Shown here: piece by piece, positions 25,755-33,866 of the stretch
Position numbering within the stretch: position 1 is the first letter of the stretch
How the letters are laid out: every line of letters starts with the position of its first letter
From: Bin87 sp965220095
GTDB lineage: Bacteria; Chloroflexota; Dehalococcoidia; Lucifugimonadales; UBA3495
Assembly: GCA_965220095.1 (NCBI GenBank)
Contig: CBDCPD010000002.1
Location: 109,124 to 173,123 of the forward strand
DNA: 64,000 nt
Reading direction: 5' to 3'
Translations under genes and position numbers: made by a program
The notes under the pieces: model-generated
The model's database searches: none
What the model was told of the DNA's origin: nothing
Seen by the model: only the letters and a program-made list of their open reading frames with translations

Positions 25755-26216
25755 CCGTTGTAAAATGGTTGACTTTAGTAACAAGAACGCCGTCAGCCTT
25801 TCGTGAAGACGCGATCTGAGCCGCGCCGCCGTCCCAACAGTTCAAGACGGCCCCGCCCCGGGATCTCACCCGGGAACACTGAACTGATGCCCGCTCAAGC
25901 CACCCCGCGAGCTTCAACCCGCACGACAGCCCGAACCGGATTGGGTCTGCGTCTCCGCCTCCCCAGCCGGCGCTGCGCTGCAAGCGCTGGTCTCAGCTAG
26001 CCCGATACCGCAGCCCAGTACGTCCACGCGTGCTGCACGCGCCTCCTCACGGGTACGGTGCAGGCGGCATGAACGCCATTGCCGATGGGCGCCACCCATC
26101 GGGCACCACCCATCGGCGGGGGATGCGCTCGGAGCAACCAAGCAAGCGTCGGGCCAGCGCCAAGGCCGCAGCCTGGTGCACCGTCAGCCCGTTTCGCTCC
26201 GAAAACTTCACCCGGC
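25755..26216 (-). pseudogene. TnpB-related element remnant D (right end and C-terminus)
   Basis: From the right end (ACCGTTGTAAAATGG) through the conserved 3' segment to the last 110 codons (KFSERNGLTVHQAAALALAR, HAWTYWAAVSG in broken frames). A short duplicated patch (CATCGGGCACCACCCATCGG) lies at about 26095-26115. It stops just before the next gene, so the left two thirds are deleted. Confidence 0.85.
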
Positions 26217-26284
26217 CGGTGACAGGAGGCGCAATTGCAAACACGCTCGGCGAACCGATAGAATCTCGGTAAGAGGCAACGGCA

Positions 26285-27217
26285 ATGGCCATCATCAACA
26301 CCGAAGCGGATTTCCTCCGGGCGCTGAGCGATCACCCGGAGTGGAAGGCGTCCGTGCGAGCCCAGATCCTGGGCGAGGAACTGCTGCAACTGCCGGTTCA
26401 GTTCCAGGCCTTCGTCCAGCGGCAGCAACAGTTCAACGACCGGATGCAAGAGTTTGTCGAACAGCAGCAACAGTTCAACGACCGGATGCAAGAGTTTGTC
26501 GAACAGCAGCGGGAGTTCAACGACCGGATGCAAGGGTTTGTCGAACAGCAGCAGGGATTCAACGACCGGATGCAAGGGTTTGTCGAACAACAGCAGGGAT
26601 TCAACGAACGTCAGCAGGGGTTCAACGACCGGATGCAAGGGTTTGTCGAACAACAGCAGGGATTCAACGAACGTCAGCAGGGGTTCAACGACCGGATGCA
26701 AGGGTTTGTCGAACAACAGCAGGGATTCAACGAACGTCAGCAGGGGTTCAACGACCGCTTCGAGGCTCGTATGGACCGTATCGAAGGCGACATCTCCGTG
26801 GTGAAAGGCGGCCACGCTCGTAGCAGAGGCGTTGAAGCAGCGCCAGACATCGCCGACGACCTAAGTCTGGAATACGTTCGTACCCTTTCCAGGGTGGAGT
26901 TGGTGACCATCTCCCGAGCATTGACCGATTCCGATATCACCACCGGCGACCGACGCAGCTTTCGCGATGCCGACCTGATGATCGAGGCCGCTGACGGTGC
27001 CACAACAGTTTATGTCGCGGTGGAGATTTCCTACACGGCGGATCGGCGGGATTCCGACCGAGCGGAACGCAATGCTCGGTACTTGGCGCAGCATATGAAC
27101 CTCCCGGCCCATGCCGCCGTCGCCAGCGTCAGGAACGATCGTGAGTTGCAGGACCTGATTGACGCTGGGAACATCCACTGGCATCAACTCGCAGAGCGCG
27201 ACCTGCAGGCGGCGTAG
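26285..27217 (+). CDS. Heptad-repeat coiled-coil protein with PD-(D/E)XK-like C-terminus
   Basis: 310 residues. Residues 1-40 form a small helical head (TEADFLRALSDHPEWKASVR). Residues 41-160 are a tandem coiled coil built from heptads such as GFNERQQ, GFNDRMQ and GFVEQQQ, encoded first by 42-bp and then by 63-bp DNA repeats. The C-terminal 130 residues look like a restriction-nuclease fold: RDADLMIEAADG then VYVAVEISYTADRR, with VEIS supplying a possible E-x-K-like site, and SVRNDRELQDLIDAGNIHWH. A truncated relative sits at 49508. A nuclease role is inferred; the repeat number is likely variable by slippage. Confidence 0.75.
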   Translation: MAIINTEADFLRALSDHPEWKASVRAQILGEELLQLPVQFQAFVQRQQQFNDRMQEFVEQQQQFNDRMQEFVEQQREFNDRMQGFVEQQQGFNDRMQGFVEQQQGFNERQQGFNDRMQGFVEQQQGFNERQQGFNDRMQGFVEQQQGFNERQQGFNDRFEARMDRIEGDISVVKGGHARSRGVEAAPDIADDLSLEYVRTLSRVELVTISRALTDSDITTGDRRSFRDADLMIEAADGATTVYVAVEISYTADRRDSDRAERNARYLAQHMNLPAHAAVASVRNDRELQDLIDAGNIHWHQLAERDLQAA

Positions 27218-27255
27218 AACTTGGTGACAGACGTCGCGGGGAGAGGGAACCTCAG

Positions 27256-28083
27256 ATGCCGGATCCCCTGACCGTAGGCCGCCGAGCCGCTGCCCGCCTG
27301 GAAGAGGCCATCCTGCTGGCCCTGGAGGAATACCGGGACCAGGGCTATATCAGCACCATCCGGCTGGCCGAACGCATCGGATGGGATGCGGAGGGGATGC
27401 CATCGCCCAATGGCCAGGGCTACGGACGTCTCGCGGTGATCGGGCTGCTTTACAAGCTGTATCTGGACGGACGGGTGGAGCCCGCTCACCAGCCCAACCG
27501 TCGCGGGCACTGGGGCGGCTGGCGCATCAGCGACGAGGAATACGCCCGGCGCAGCGGCCAGGATGTCGAGAGCATCTCACCCCCCGAATCCCTTCACATC
27601 GCCGCCGCGTTGCTCAGCGGGGAAGTCTCGCTAGCCGAGTACCCAATGCCCCCAGCCGAGGGTCTGATGCCGCCGCTGCCCACGGCGGTCCGGTTTCCCG
27701 ACGCGACGGAGTACGAACTCCGTCACTGGGAACAGATTCTCACATTCACGGTCCAGTGGCTCAACGAAACCGGTATCCTGACTCTCGCGGACGTGCCGGT
27801 GAGGATGGCCCGTGGTTCCGGCTACCTGGTCAACACGGAACCCATCCACTCCGACGGCCGGCCGATGGTGAAACGCACGCAGGCGGGCGGGCCAGACCAG
27901 CTGTGGGTGTACACCAAATCGCCGGCAACGCCCGGCTACTACGCTGTCTACCATACGCGACGGTTGCTGGAGATGTTCCGGCAAGACCTCGCCGAAGTTC
28001 TCCTGGTCCTGCCCGGCGGCGACGGCAGCCCGCTGCCGGGCGCTGGCCAAGAAACTCCTCCTGAATCGTCGATTGTTTGTTAG
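27256..28083 (+). CDS. Unknown protein (275 residues) with a winged-helix-like N-terminus
   Basis: Follows the coiled-coil gene by 38 bp, so probably co-transcribed. The first 90 residues (LEEAILLALEEYRDQGYIST then IRLAERIGW and LAVIGLLYKLYLDGRVEPAH) resemble a small DNA-binding winged helix. The remainder (HWEQILTFTVQWLNETGILT, GPDQLWVYTKSPATPGYYAV) is unrecognised. There is no signal peptide. Codon use and lack of frame breaks support a real gene. Together with its neighbour it could be a two-gene nuclease/regulator unit; this is inference from adjacency. Confidence 0.65.
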   Translation: MPDPLTVGRRAAARLEEAILLALEEYRDQGYISTIRLAERIGWDAEGMPSPNGQGYGRLAVIGLLYKLYLDGRVEPAHQPNRRGHWGGWRISDEEYARRSGQDVESISPPESLHIAAALLSGEVSLAEYPMPPAEGLMPPLPTAVRFPDATEYELRHWEQILTFTVQWLNETGILTLADVPVRMARGSGYLVNTEPIHSDGRPMVKRTQAGGPDQLWVYTKSPATPGYYAVYHTRRLLEMFRQDLAEVLLVLPGGDGSPLPGAGQETPPESSIVC

Positions 28084-28384
28084 TAAAAATCTGGCGGTCT
28101 CGCTTCTGGGCTGCGCGTACTGCGCTCAGGATCTCTTCCCATGCCAGCATACGGCGGCTGGCTTGGATCCAAAGGTAGTGCGAGATCGGGCGTTGTTGGT
28201 AAGGCAGTGGGCAGTCTTTTTGCTCGGCGTATTCCGCGAGGTTTCGGGCCAGGTCGTTGGTTACGTCGCCCGCGGCGAGCCCCGGTGTTTCCCGTTCCGT
28301 GTATCCCGGTAGTTTTCGCACCTCGTGGTAGGGGAAGTGGGAACTGAGCACTGTTCCCTCCACAGGTATAATCCAAGTCGCCAT
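27830..28384 (-). CDS. Possible unknown gene, partly antisense to its neighbour
   Basis: The first 105 residues (MATWIIPVEGTVLSSHFPYH, LAEYAEQKDCPLPYQQRPIS, HYLWIQASRRMLAWEEILSA) look like genuine protein. After about 28080 the frame continues only as antisense of the 275-residue gene. It may be a 3'-truncated gene. It diverges from the Uma2 gene with 50 bp between them. Confidence 0.35.
   Translation of the reverse strand: MATWIIPVEGTVLSSHFPYHEVRKLPGYTERETPGLAAGDVTNDLARNLAEYAEQKDCPLPYQQRPISHYLWIQASRRMLAWEEILSAVRAAQKRDRQIFTNKQSTIQEEFLGQRPAAGCRRRRAGPGELRRGLAGTSPATVAYGRQRSSRALPAIWCTPTAGLARPPACVSPSAGRRSGWVPC
28339..28358 (+). promoter_or_regulatory. Perfect inverted repeat (candidate operator) upstream of uma2
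   Basis: GGGAACTGAGCACTGTTCCC: two 6-bp arms with an 8-bp spacer, eight bases before a TATAAT. It overlaps the expected -35 position, so a bound repressor would block transcription. Confidence 0.5.
28367..28372 (+). promoter_or_regulatory. -10 box for the Uma2 gene
   Basis: A perfect TATAAT, 63 bp before the ATG at 28435, directly after the inverted repeat. Confidence 0.45.
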
Positions 28385-28434
28385 AACACTCCGGCACTAA
28401 CAGGCCATCCAAGCTAAGTCCCCAGAGGTTCAGC

Positions 28435-29118
28435 ATGACCACCAAGACCCCTAAATCCCAAAGTCGTTTCCGATTGCCGGATCCGCCCCAGCGCGAGCCC
28501 GACGAGATGACCAGCTACGACCACCTGCACAAGCTCGGGAACAGCCACTACCTGATCCAGCACTTCGGTAACCCCGGCACAACACTGGTTGTAGCCGATC
28601 GCTGGGTTGCGCCTGCTCCGGGCTCAGGCACGACAGGCCTCAGAAGGCCAGACCTACTCATCGCATTCGACGTCAATCCAGCCGCCTATGAGGCCAGCAA
28701 CGGCTACATCATCTCCGAACAGGGCAAGCCGCCGGATTTCGTCATGGAGATCGCGTCGGAGTCCACCGCGCATGTCGACACCGGACCAAAGCGCGAGGAG
28801 TACGCCGCTCTAGGCATCCCTGAATATTGGCGCTTCGACGAGACGGGCCAATACCACGGCGCACAGCTGGCCGGCGACCGGCTGGTGGATGGCGTGTATG
28901 TGCCCATCCCCATCAAAGAGTTGGAAGACAGCATCCTGCAAGGCTACAGCGCAACGCTGAACCTGAACCTCCAGTGGGACCACGGTTACCTACGATGGCA
29001 CGACCCAGCCACGGACCAGCACATTCTGACCTACGAAGACCAGCGCGATAGGGCCGACGCAGCCGAGGCTCGCGTCCGTGCGCTCGAGGAACGGCTCAGC
29101 CAAACCCGCCAGCCGTGA
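28435..29118 (+). CDS. Uma2-family endonuclease (DUF820), copy 1
   Basis: 227 residues. PD-(D/E)XK core: D73 in RPDLLIAFDV, E105 in PDFVMEIASES, then a basic segment KREEYAALGIPEYWRFD. A C-terminal coiled coil (DQRDRADAAEARVRALEERL) is a common Uma2 add-on. The family is abundant in cyanobacteria and Chloroflexota; its biological role is unsettled. Very similar paralogues occur at 41456 and 59633, sharing the MTSYDHLHK and SEQGKPPDFV blocks. An operator-like palindrome lies upstream, and a MITE follows 64 bp after the stop. Confidence 0.9.
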   Translation: MTTKTPKSQSRFRLPDPPQREPDEMTSYDHLHKLGNSHYLIQHFGNPGTTLVVADRWVAPAPGSGTTGLRRPDLLIAFDVNPAAYEASNGYIISEQGKPPDFVMEIASESTAHVDTGPKREEYAALGIPEYWRFDETGQYHGAQLAGDRLVDGVYVPIPIKELEDSILQGYSATLNLNLQWDHGYLRWHDPATDQHILTYEDQRDRADAAEARVRALEERLSQTRQP

Positions 29119-29181
29119 TCCAAGCCGCCCATGGACTGGCCGGAACCACCATACTGCCACCTGGACCCGGGCGTCCAGAAC

Positions 29182-29333
29182 CTAAACTAAAGCTAAGGTG
29201 GGATGTACATTTAAGTGGCGATGATGATCAGCTGGGTTGCGCCCGTGAATCCCTCTCATCCGTACTTGGAGAACGACCCGGCTCCGCCGTTTGACCCCCA
29301 CCATCTGCGCATTTCACCTTGGCTTTAGTTTAG
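29182..29333. repeat. 152-bp MITE, copy 1
   Basis: Begins CTAAACTAAAGCTAAGGTG and ends with the inverted CACCTTGGCTTTAGTTTAG. Identical over all 152 bp to 40023-40174. The outer TA steps suggest TA target duplication, as for IS630/Tc1-like transposition. Confidence 0.9.
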
Positions 29334-30577
29334 TATTGAGTCAATCCTGCATTGGCAGGTGAAGCGGGGGGCGGGCCAGGGTGGTTACGCTGACTGGCAA
29401 ACAGTGGTGCGGGAGGTGGGACATCCATGGTTCAGGAGAAATACGCGGTACGGTTGTCGTCGGAAGATCAGGAGCAGTTGCGGGGATTGATCCACAGTGG
29501 GCGGCATTCCGCTCGGGTCATCAATCGGGCGCGCATCCTGCTCAAGACTGACGAAGGGTGGAGCGCCCCCCAGGTGGCGGCGGCCCCCGTATCGGGTACG
29601 GGGCAGGCTCTGGACACGTCGCAGCGCACGGTGTTCCGCACCAAACGGCGGTACGCCGAAGAGGGGTTGGAGGGGGTGCTGCACGACCATCCCCAAGCCA
29701 ACCGGTATCGCAAGCTGGACGATCGGGGCGAAGCCCACCTGATTGCGCTGGCGTGCAGCGACGCGCCTGAAGGCCATGAGCACTGGACCCTGCGGTTGTT
29801 GGCTGGCAAGGTGGTGGAGTTGGGATTGGCGCCATCGCTGTCCTACGAGACGGTCAGGCTCAGGCTCAAAAAAACACCCTCAAGCCGTGGCGGAAGCAGC
29901 AATGGTGCATCCCGAAAGTAGGCGGCGAATTCGTGGCGGCCATGGAGGACGTGCTGGACTTGTATGCCGAACCCTACGACCCCGATCGGCCGGTGGTGTG
30001 CTTCGACGAGACCTCCACCCAACTGCTGGCCGAGGTCAGGGAACCGCTACCCGCCCAGCCAGGACGACCGCGGCGGCAGGACTATGAGTATCGACGCGGC
30101 GGCACCCGCAACATCTTCCTGACCTGTGAACCCCTGGCGGGCTGGCGCCACCTGGCCATCACCGAGCGGCGCACCATGCAGGACTTCGCCCACCAAATGC
30201 GCTGGCTAGTGGATGAGGCTTACCCCGATGCCCCGGTGGTGCGGGTGGTTCTGGACAATCTGAATACTCACCGCATGGCTTCCCTCTATGAGACCTTCGA
30301 CGCCGCCGAGGCCCGGCGCATCGTGAAGCGCCTCGAGTTTCACCACACGCCCAAGCACGCCAGTTGGTTGAACATGGCGGAGATCGAATTCAGCGCGTTG
30401 AGCCGCGCCTGTCTCAAGGGGAGAAACCCCGACGCGGACGCCCTGCAACGCTAAATCACGGGCTACGAGACCGAGCGCAACGCAGCGGGCGTCACCATCA
30501 ACTGGCGGTTCAGCACTCAAGATGCCCGATCCAAATTGCATCGCCTCTATCCCTGCCTTTCCAGACTTGATTGAGTA
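29334..30577 (+). mobile_element. IS630-family element, copy 1
   Basis: Flanked by TA on both sides. Imperfect inverted ends: GTATTGAGTCAATCCTG on the left and, reversed, GTACTCAATCAAGTCTG on the right. The transposase frames lie between them. It abuts the MITE directly. Confidence 0.7.
29427..30574 (+). pseudogene. IS630 transposase with -1 frameshift site and a nonsense codon
   Basis: The zero frame (29427-29921) encodes the helix-turn-helix half (YAVRLSSEDQEQLRGLIHSG). At 29870 the slippery run A-AAA-AAC allows a -1 shift into the catalytic frame. That frame holds VVCFDETSTQLL (first Asp), VVLDNLNTHRMASLYETF (second Asp) and HASWLNMAEIEFSAL (Glu). A TAA at 30452-30454 interrupts the second frame, and the last 39 codons (ITGYETERNAAGVTINWRFS) follow it. 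The fusion mechanism is standard for this family; the TAA makes this copy defective. Confidence 0.85.
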
Positions 30578-30730
30578 CTACGCCATTATTGGCGGCCCAA
30601 CCAGCCCAGACCGCCCAAGCCATCGAAACTGCCGTCGCCCAGTGATCAGCGACCCAGGCCAGTCTGCGCTGGCGCAGCGGCAGATGCGTAGCGCATAGAC
30701 CGCCAATCCAGCAAATTGAGGAGAAATGCA

Positions 30731-31087
30731 ATGGGAACCGTAGTGGTCACCATAGGGATCGGAGACCCGCAAGGGCGGAGGTTCGAAAACATCGAAGCAA
30801 TCGTGGACACCGGCTCAACCTTCACTGCGGTACCCAGGACCACGTTACAGCGGCTGGGAGTGCCGGTAGAACGCTCAGTACAGTCCGAACTGGCCGACGG
30901 AAGCAACGCACCGGTGGACATCGGAAGAACCATGGTCAGACTCGAAGGACAGGAATTCCCCACACCGGTGATCTTCGCCGAAGCCGGCGAGCCCACTTTG
31001 CTTGGCGTGGTCACGCTGGAAGAGGCGCTTCTGGCCGTAGATCCCGTGGCCGGACGCCTCATACCTACGAACGTGCTGCGCCTTTAG
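30731..31087 (+). CDS. Retropepsin-like aspartyl protease
   Basis: 118 residues from the ATG at 30731, with GAGGAG about ten bases upstream. It holds a single-lobe aspartyl protease fold. D26 lies in AIVDTGSTFTAVP, and a later hydrophobic strand block (TLLGVVTLEEALLAVDPVAG) takes the place of the flap/ILG region. Such clan AA proteins work as dimers. Small stand-alone versions are common in cyanobacteria and Chloroflexota, and their substrates are unknown. No signal peptide, so cytoplasmic. It looks intact between two mobile elements. Confidence 0.82.
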   Translation: MGTVVVTIGIGDPQGRRFENIEAIVDTGSTFTAVPRTTLQRLGVPVERSVQSELADGSNAPVDIGRTMVRLEGQEFPTPVIFAEAGEPTLLGVVTLEEALLAVDPVAGRLIPTNVLRL

Positions 31088-31111
31088 TCCAGCAAGCCGG
31101 AAGCCAAGAGG

Positions 31112-31197
31112 AACTGCGGTCTCTACGCCCACGCCGACTGGACTGCCGCCGTCATCATCCGCAACCGGGCCTACGTCCAGCACTGCGAATGGCAGAA
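31112..31197 (+). pseudogene. TnpB C-terminal fragment (same family as 42205-43746)
   Basis: NCGLYAHADWTAAVIIRNRA then YVQHCEWQKG matches the zinc-ribbon and third-Asp end of the TnpB at 42205. It is cut by the left end of element B at ...GCAGAAGGGT. Confidence 0.8.
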
Positions 31198-31325
31198 GGG
31201 TTGGAAGCAGTTGGCGATTGGGTAGGCAATGGTATGCAATCGTAGCGTTTGGTACGTCCTTGGTTGTTTGATTTGGTGACGTTGGTTTGTGGTAAGGCGA
31301 ACCGGTGTTCTGTTACCATTGCAGT

Positions 31326-32951
31326 ATGGCTCGTAACAGGAAACCCCGCCGTCAGTCTGCCTGGTCGCCTGAAGGCTATCTCGCGCCGACGCGGTCGTAC
31401 CAGACCCGCATCGCGGTTTATGAAGGCATTGACCGTGCTGATGGCGATGCCGCGCTGTCGGCGTATGCGGCGCTGTATGGCGAGGTGCAGCGTAAGCTGT
31501 TCGCCGCCGTGGCGGCGGGCGAGTCGGCGGTGTCGCAGAAGAGCGCGTATATCGAGAAGCACGGGATACCGGCGCGGCTGTTCAACGCGGTGCGGATCAC
31601 GCTGGACGGCAAGGTGTCGGCGGTGCGGGAGTCGCAGCTTTTGCAGCTGGATAGCCTGAGGCGTCGGGTGAGCCGCGCGGAAAAGCAGGTTGATAAGGCT
31701 GAACAGGAGTGCCGGTGGCGGCAGGTACACGGGAAGCGGCGGCGGTTGGCTAACCTGAAGTTCCGGCTGTCGGGGTTGGAAGCTGACCTGGCGGCCGGCC
31801 GGGTGCGGTTGTGCTTCGGCTCCAAGAAGTTGTGGCGGAAGCAGCATGACCTGAAGGCCAATGGCTATGCCAGTCATGAGGAATGGCTGGAAGAATGGCG
31901 GGATGTCCGCAGCAACGAGTTCTTCGTGCTGGGCAGCCGGGATGAAACGGCGGGATGCCAGCTGTGCGTGGCGTCCGTCAATGACGACGGCACGCTGACG
32001 CTGCGGTTGCGGATGCCGGATGGTCTGGCGGGACTGCACGGCAAGTACTTGGTGGTTCCAAGCGTGCGGTTTGCCTGCGGACATGATGTGGTGCTGGCGG
32101 CGCTGGGGAGCAACACGGAGTACGCGGTGTACCGACGGGAGCATGGCGAGAAGGCGGCGCGAGTTGCCGCGCTCGGCCAGGCTATCAGCTACCGCTTCAA
32201 GCGGGATGCGAAAGGCTGGCGGGTGTTCGCCACCACGGAATTGCCGGAGGTGGCGGTCACGACGGACCGGCGGCGTGGAGCGATCGGGGTAGACCTGAAT
32301 GCGGATCATCTGGCGGTAGCCGAGACTGATGCTTCTGGAAATTACTTGAACTCTTGGCGGGTGCCGCTGGTGACCTACGGCAAGCGCCACCATCAGGGGG
32401 AGGCGTTGATTGGAGACGCGGTGGCGAGTGTGGTGGAGTACGCGCGTGGAGCCGGCAAGCCGTTGGTGGTTGAGAAGCTGGACTTCCGGCAGAAGAAGGC
32501 GGTGCTGGAGGGAGAGTCCCGCAAGTACTCCCGGATGCTGTCCGGTTTCAGCTACGGCAAGATCAAGGCGTACTTCCTGTCCCGTGGTTACCGGGAAGGA
32601 GTTGAAATCATAGAGGTCAACCCGGCGTACAGTTCCGTCGTGGGCCGGGTGAAGTTCATGGAGCGATACGGGCTGACGGTGCACCAGGCAGCGGCCTTGG
32701 TGCTGGCCCGACGCTTGCTTGGTTGTTCCGAGCGCATCCCAAGTCGATGGGTATGTCCCGTCGGCAGTGGCGTACATGTCGCCTTCACCGTACCCGTGAG
32801 GAAGCGTGTGAAGCACGTGTGGACGTACTGGGGAGCGATAGCGGGGCAGCTGAGACTGGCGCTTGCAGCGCAACACCGGCTGGGGAGGCGGAAACGCCGA
32901 CCCAATCCGGTTCAGGCGGTCGCGAGTGGTAAGACACGCGCGATGGCTTGA
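31326..32951 (+). CDS. TnpB-related protein, copy B
   Basis: 541 residues from MARNRKPRRQSAWSPEGYLA; the upstream 21 bp of open frame overlap the probable promoter. Domain order is as in copy A: a long basic helical region, then GAIGVDLNADHLAVAETD, VVEKLDFRQKKAVLEGES and TVHQAAALVLARRLLGCSER. It differs from copy C at only about 15 residues, mostly between residues 275 and 400. No zinc ribbon. It lies between a retropepsin gene and a HEPN-like gene pair. Intact, hence a recent arrival. Confidence 0.9.
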   Translation: MARNRKPRRQSAWSPEGYLAPTRSYQTRIAVYEGIDRADGDAALSAYAALYGEVQRKLFAAVAAGESAVSQKSAYIEKHGIPARLFNAVRITLDGKVSAVRESQLLQLDSLRRRVSRAEKQVDKAEQECRWRQVHGKRRRLANLKFRLSGLEADLAAGRVRLCFGSKKLWRKQHDLKANGYASHEEWLEEWRDVRSNEFFVLGSRDETAGCQLCVASVNDDGTLTLRLRMPDGLAGLHGKYLVVPSVRFACGHDVVLAALGSNTEYAVYRREHGEKAARVAALGQAISYRFKRDAKGWRVFATTELPEVAVTTDRRRGAIGVDLNADHLAVAETDASGNYLNSWRVPLVTYGKRHHQGEALIGDAVASVVEYARGAGKPLVVEKLDFRQKKAVLEGESRKYSRMLSGFSYGKIKAYFLSRGYREGVEIIEVNPAYSSVVGRVKFMERYGLTVHQAAALVLARRLLGCSERIPSRWVCPVGSGVHVAFTVPVRKRVKHVWTYWGAIAGQLRLALAAQHRLGRRKRRPNPVQAVASGKTRAMA

Positions 32952-33093
32952 GCGGGGATCAGTTCGGTGTTCCTGGGTGAGAGTCCCGGGTGGAGCCGTC
33001 TTGAACTGTTGGGGCGGCGGCGCGGCGGAGACCGCGTCTTCAGGAAAGGCTGACGATAGGCTTGTAACTAAAGTCAACCATTTTTACAACGGT
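32952..33093 (+). ncRNA. Putative omega-RNA-like 3' segment of element B
   Basis: Contains the conserved CAGTTCGGTGTTCCTGGGTG, then CGGGTGGAGCCGTCTTGAAC and TGTTGGGGCGG stems. Its distal half (GGCGCGGCGGAGACCGCGTC) agrees with remnant D rather than copies A and C. It ends ACAACGGT; a guide would begin GACGGGCATG. Confidence 0.5.
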
Positions 33094-33110
33094 GACGGGC
33101 ATGCCGGATG

Positions 33111-33479
33111 TTATGGCGGTGCGGGAAGTTGCGTTTCGGCAAGCGCGACGTAGTCGGCGGCATCCAGTATGCCGGCTTGGACAGCGGCGGCGCTGCGGGT
33201 ATTTTCGTAGAAATTGACGTGGAGCTGCTCGACGGCGTTAAAGAGCGCTAAGAAATCCTGGTTGCCGGTGCTCTGGGCGAGGTCTCGTGCGATCCTTTTC
33301 AGGCTTCCGTGGCTGCGGTGGTAGGCTGGCGGTGTCAGACTCTCCGCGTAAGCCTTCGTAATTTGGGCGACCGCTCCCCAGGCTTTTTCGGAGGCCTGTC
33401 TCAGGTCTCCGAGCTGGAACTCGGTTTGGGCCTGTTGTAGCAAATGGTGGGCAGCCGTTCGGTAGGTGGCGGTGGTCAA
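33111..33479 (-). CDS. HEPN/PaREP1-like small helical protein
   Basis: 122 residues, all helical: HHLLQQAQTEFQLGDLRQAS, EKAWGAVAQITKAYAESL and AVEQLHVNFYENTRSAAAVQ. The layout (Gln/Glu-rich first helix, EKAWGAV, later HxNFYE) is that of HEPN-superfamily PaREP1 proteins. The canonical RxxxxH ribonuclease motif is not evident, though RSHGSLKRIA is present. It is transcribed after the gene at 33507 with 27 bp between, so a two-gene operon is likely. Possibly a toxin-antitoxin-like or nucleotide-binding module; role uncertain. Confidence 0.65.
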   Translation of the reverse strand: MTTATYRTAAHHLLQQAQTEFQLGDLRQASEKAWGAVAQITKAYAESLTPPAYHRSHGSLKRIARDLAQSTGNQDFLALFNAVEQLHVNFYENTRSAAAVQAGILDAADYVALAETQLPAPP

Positions 33480-33506
33480 TTGCGTTCTCCGCGAGCGTAT
33501 TACAGT

Positions 33507-33866
33507 TCAGCCGCTCAGATGGTGGCTCATGCGTTGGATGAATTCGCCGGTAAAGGTGACCCGTTCGTGGAGGTCTTGGGAGTCGAGCGCCTCAATGAAG
33601 GTATCTGGGTCGAGGGCCTCAGCACTAGCGAAAAGAGTGAAGATCCGGCGGTCTTTGGTCCGGAGGCTGAATTGCAGGACCGTTTCGGCCGGCGTCTGCA
33701 CAGGATCCAGCCGCCACTGTTCGCTGAGGGCTGCTGCTTCGATGACGCTGAGGGCGGCTTGCCATGCTTTGGAACGGGCATCGGCCTGCTGTCCAGTTTG
33801 GGATGCCCGGACAGCTTCACTGTGGAGTGTTTTGGAACGGTCTTGGAGTTCTTGTATGGTTGTCAT
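33507..33866 (-). CDS. Unknown small protein paired with the HEPN-like gene
   Basis: 119 residues from the ATG at 33866 (MTTIQELQDRSKTLHSEAVR), chosen because GAGAGG precedes it; the frame opens 26 codons earlier without a ribosome site. It contains helical SKAWQAALSVIEAAALSEQW, which echoes EKAWGAVAQI of its neighbour and suggests a distant paralogue. A strand-rich part (VLQFSLRTKDRRIFTLFASA) follows, then DSQDLHERVTFTGEFIQRMS. No family recognised. Confidence 0.6.
   Translation of the reverse strand: MTTIQELQDRSKTLHSEAVRASQTGQQADARSKAWQAALSVIEAAALSEQWRLDPVQTPAETVLQFSLRTKDRRIFTLFASAEALDPDTFIEALDSQDLHERVTFTGEFIQRMSHHLSG

Larger units (their letters stand above)
31198..33093 (+). mobile_element. 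IS200/IS605-like element with TnpB-related gene, copy B
   Basis: The left flank ends GAAGGGT and the element starts TGGAAGCAGTTGGCG, identical to copy C. The right end is ACAACGGT followed by GACGGGCATG. No transposase gene. Its coding part is nearly identical to copy C, but its 3' tail matches remnant D. Confidence 0.82.
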
